Source: Carboxylicivirga longa
Lineage (GTDB): Bacteria; Bacteroidota; Bacteroidia; Bacteroidales; Marinilabiliaceae
Length of the DNA: 64,000 nucleotides
Assembly (NCBI RefSeq): GCF_050589825.1
Contig: NZ_JBNGOZ010000001.1
Location: forward strand, 372,001 to 436,000
Reading direction: 5' to 3'
In this document: positions 61,542 through 64,000 of the stretch, piece after piece
Layout: every line of letters begins with the position of its first letter
How positions within the stretch are numbered: position 1 is the first letter of the stretch
Translations under genes and position numbers: made by a program
Notes under the pieces: generated by a model
What the model was told of the DNA's origin: nothing
Databases searched by the model: none
The model's input: only the letters and a program-made list of their open reading frames with translations

Positions 61542-64000
61542 CTAAATCCACTTTACATAATTGAAGTCCTGGCGATGTGGTAAAGCCTTATTACAGGCAT
61601 ACACACGCAGGCCAAAATCAAAAATACCCGGGTCTTGTAATTCAAGGTCCAGTTCATAAAAGGCGAGGGTGTCCACCTTGCGTTTCTGCTTGAATTTGCG
61701 GGTGGTAATGGGTGTTTTCTGATGATTATCAGAGGAGGTGCGAATTACCAGCTCAACACAAATATTCTCCTCAATGAGTGTTTTAAGATCCAGAGCTACT
61801 TCCAGGTGGTACGATTCGCCCGATAGGTATTTGTGTTTGGGGGTGCTCGGTGCATCTACTGATACTACTTCAATGGTATCCCATGCCGACAGAACCTTCT
61901 GCTTCCAGGCTGCTATGCTTTTTACCTGTTCAAAGCTATTTTGTCTTAGCTTCAGGATGCGCTCATACATGGGCGCATAATAGCGTTTTTTATAGTCATC
62001 CATCATGCGCTTAGTGGTGTAATCGGGCGCAATCTCAGCAATGCAATTTTTGATATACTTCACCCAGTCATGGGGGATGTTGTTTTCATCCCGTTTGTAA
62101 AACAGCGGTACAATTTCGTTTTCCAGCATAGAATAGATGGTTTGTGCATCTAATTCATCCTGGTAATCCTGATTCTCATAAGTGCGTTTCTCTGTTAGTG
62201 CCCATCCGGCTCCCTTGCGATAACCTTCGAGCCACCATCCGTCCAGCACGCTAAAATTCATCACTCCGTTCATTACGGCTTTTTCACCTGAGGTGCCTGA
62301 AGCCTCTAAGGGTCGAGTGGGTGTATTCATCCATATATCAACTCCTTTTACCAGTATTTGCCCCAGCTCCATGTCATAATTTTCAAGGAAGAGTATTTTA
62401 CCTACAAACTCGGGTCGACGTGATATATCCACAATCAGTTTAATCAGATCCTGACCGGCTTTATCAGCCGGGTGTGCTTTGCCCGCAAAAATAAACTGAA
62501 CGGGCTTATCCGGGTTATTCAGGATTTTTGAGAGGCGGTCTATGTCGCTGAACAAAAGGTGTGCTCGTTTATAGGTTGCAAAGCGTCTGGCAAAACCGAT
62601 GGTAAGCGTGTTTTCATTAATGGTGTCGATAATGTCCACCAGGCGCCTGGGATCCTCAAAGCGTCGTATCCAGTTACGATGAAAGCGCTCCTTGGTATAG
62701 TCAATCAGCTGTTTACGCAAAGTGTTTTTAGTGCCCCAAATCTTTTCGTCAGCAATGCTGTGTATTTTTTGCCAATGATTTTGGTTCGACAGGTCGTTGA
62801 TAAAGTCCTTGTCAAATACTTCTTCGTAGAGGGTGCGCCACTCTTTGGCAGTCCAGGTGGGGTAGTGTACCCCGTTGGTTACATAGCCTATGTGGAGTTC
62901 CTCGGGGAAGTAGCCATCATATAGGTTGTTAAACATTTCCTGCGATATTTTACCATGTAGCCAGCTTACACCATTCATGGCAACAGAGGTGTGTGCTGCC
63001 AAGTTGCTCATGGAGAATTTCTCTTTACTGTCAAGTGGGTTAGCCCGGCCAAGTGCCAGGAATTTATCCCAGCTGATACCCAACTCATCGGGTATGTAAT
63101 AGAGGTAATGACGAATCATATCGGGCGCAAAGGTATCGTGACCTGCCGGCACGGGCGTGTGCGTAGTAAAGAGGGAGGTGGCTCGCACAATCTCCAGTGC
63201 TTCGTCGTATGAATAACCTTCTATAATTAACTGTCGTAAGCGTTCTACATTAATCAGGGCCGCGTGTCCCTCGTTGCAGTGGTATAGGTCGGGGGCAATC
63301 TCCAGCTCGTCCAGGGCGCGTATTCCACCAATACCCAGTAAAATCTCTTGTTTGATGCGGTTGTCCCAGTCGCCACCATAGAGCTGGTGCGTGATGGTAC
63401 GGTCTTGTTTACTGTTTAGGTCAGTTTCAGTATCGAGCAAGTATAGCTTGATGCGTCCTACATTTACTTGCCAGATGAGGGCTTTTACATTGCGTCCTTC
63501 CAGGTGAAAATTAATGGTTTTGGGTATGCCGGCTGCATCGCGCACCAGAGTAACGGGTAGAAAAGAGAATTTCTGTGCGTTTAGTTCCACTAGTTGCTCC
63601 CCATTGAGCGAGAGACGTTGTGTGAAATAGCCGTACTTATAAAGGAAGCCGATGGCCACCATATTTACTTTCGAATCACTGGCCTCTTTCAGGTAATCGC
63701 CGGCCAGGATACCTAAACCACCCGAGTATATTTTCATGGTGTCACTAAGCCCGTATTCCATACTGAAATATGCGATTTGTGGCTGATTTTCATCGGGTTT
63801 GTCGCTCATGTAGTTTTGAAAACGCTGGTAAACAGCTTTGTAGTGTTCAATAAAATCCTGATCTTGCTCCAACTCCCTTAGGCGGGCACTACTGATTGAT
63901 TTGAGCAATGCGATCGGGTTTTTCTTAACCTTGCGCCATAAAATCGGATCGATGGAAGCAAACAAGTCGATGGCTTGATAATTCCAGCACCACCACAGGT
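61542..64000 (-). CDS. glgP: Alpha-glucan (glycogen) phosphorylase, N-terminus beyond the window
   Basis: The frame remains open to the window edge and reads LWWCWNYQAIDLFASIDPILW, so the ATG at 63965 is internal. At least 818 aa are present. The enzyme releases glucose 1-phosphate from glycogen or maltodextrin using pyridoxal phosphate. Motifs: SMEYGLSDTMKIYSGGLGIL, FTTHTPVPAGHDTF, NGVHYPTW, a FAGKAHPADKAGQ segment, and EASGTSGEKAVMNG with the PLP-binding region. It fits the short-type bacterial alpha-glucan phosphorylase family. Confidence 0.95.
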   Translation of the reverse strand, partial: LWWCWNYQAIDLFASIDPILWRKVKKNPIALLKSISSARLRELEQDQDFIEHYKAVYQRFQNYMSDKPDENQPQIAYFSMEYGLSDTMKIYSGGLGILAGDYLKEASDSKVNMVAIGFLYKYGYFTQRLSLNGEQLVELNAQKFSFLPVTLVRDAAGIPKTINFHLEGRNVKALIWQVNVGRIKLYLLDTETDLNSKQDRTITHQLYGGDWDNRIKQEILLGIGGIRALDELEIAPDLYHCNEGHAALINVERLRQLIIEGYSYDEALEIVRATSLFTTHTPVPAGHDTFAPDMIRHYLYYIPDELGISWDKFLALGRANPLDSKEKFSMSNLAAHTSVAMNGVSWLHGKISQEMFNNLYDGYFPEELHIGYVTNGVHYPTWTAKEWRTLYEEVFDKDFINDLSNQNHWQKIHSIADEKIWGTKNTLRKQLIDYTKERFHRNWIRRFEDPRRLVDIIDTINENTLTIGFARRFATYKRAHLLFSDIDRLSKILNNPDKPVQFIFAGKAHPADKAGQDLIKLIVDISRRPEFVGKILFLENYDMELGQILVKGVDIWMNTPTRPLEASGTSGEKAVMNGVMNFSVLDGWWLEGYRKGAGWALTEKRTYENQDYQDELDAQTIYSMLENEIVPLFYKRDENNIPHDWVKYIKNCIAEIAPDYTTKRMMDDYKKRYYAPMYERILKLRQNSFEQVKSIAAWKQKVLSAWDTIEVVSVDAPSTPKHKYLSGESYHLEVALDLKTLIEENICVELVIRTSSDNHQKTPITTRKFKQKRKVDTLAFYELDLELQDPGIFDFGLRVYACNKALPHRQDFNYVKWI

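Overview
The window is a stretch of Bacteroidota chromosome interrupted by one large integrated element. The host flanks carry sulfatases, a phosphate porin and PiT-type transporter, a menaquinone operon (menF-menD-menB) and an alpha-glucan phosphorylase. There are few Shine-Dalgarno sites, and TAnnTTTG-type promoter boxes precede some genes. RteC, DUF4248, the Ser-for-Arg tyrosine integrase and the sulfatases point to a Bacteroidales/Marinilabiliales-like, probably marine or polysaccharide-degrading bacterium. The exact genus cannot be read from the sequence.

Layout: 1-2.5 kb is host (two sulfatases, a transposase remnant, and the displaced terminator of a tRNA gene). From 2540 to 50140 lies an approximately 47.6 kb element integrated in the 3' end of tRNA-Ser(TGA), bounded by a 14-bp direct repeat. 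From 50.1 to 64 kb is host again.

Inside the element, read left to right: (a) 2.8-10.4 kb holds control and replication genes (RteC-like, excisionase-like HTH proteins, DUF4406, P22-type antirepressor domain, a 1039-aa primase-helicase, a YhcG-like nuclease, an array of 11 iteron-like repeats, DUF4248). (b) 10.5-19.7 kb is a compact six-gene defence island: Vsr, C5 methyltransferase, MORC/Hsp90-type ATPase, Z1 helicase, PD-(D/E)XK DUF4420 protein and AIPR, nearly all overlapping or abutting. (c) 20.7-31.4 kb looks like a virion-structure module: a transglutaminase-fold membrane protein, small membrane and coiled-coil proteins, an Arg-rich 281-aa candidate coat protein, a muramidase-like protein and a repeat-rich fibre. 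(d) 31.4-41.0 kb encodes large polyvalent, probably co-injected proteins: a two-headed methyltransferase, a Strawberry-notch helicase, an LPD1 zincin, and a basic protein joined to a RecA-like ATPase by an apparent programmed -1 frameshift. (e) 41.0-42.3 kb is a lysis cassette. (f) 42.4-48.6 kb is AT-rich cargo: an unknown protein, a predicted PD-(D/E)XK nuclease, an exported trypsin-like protease and its partner. The integrase and its arm sites close the element.

I find no terminase, portal, HK97-type capsid, tail or conjugation gene. The best reading is a temperate, tailless, apparently undescribed virus (or a satellite or virus-derived element) of Bacteroidota that carries its own restriction-like defence island and P1 DarB-like antirestriction proteins. 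The strongest new signals are the textbook -1 frameshift site at 40357-40399 and a 17-residue motif shared by three otherwise unrelated polyvalent proteins.
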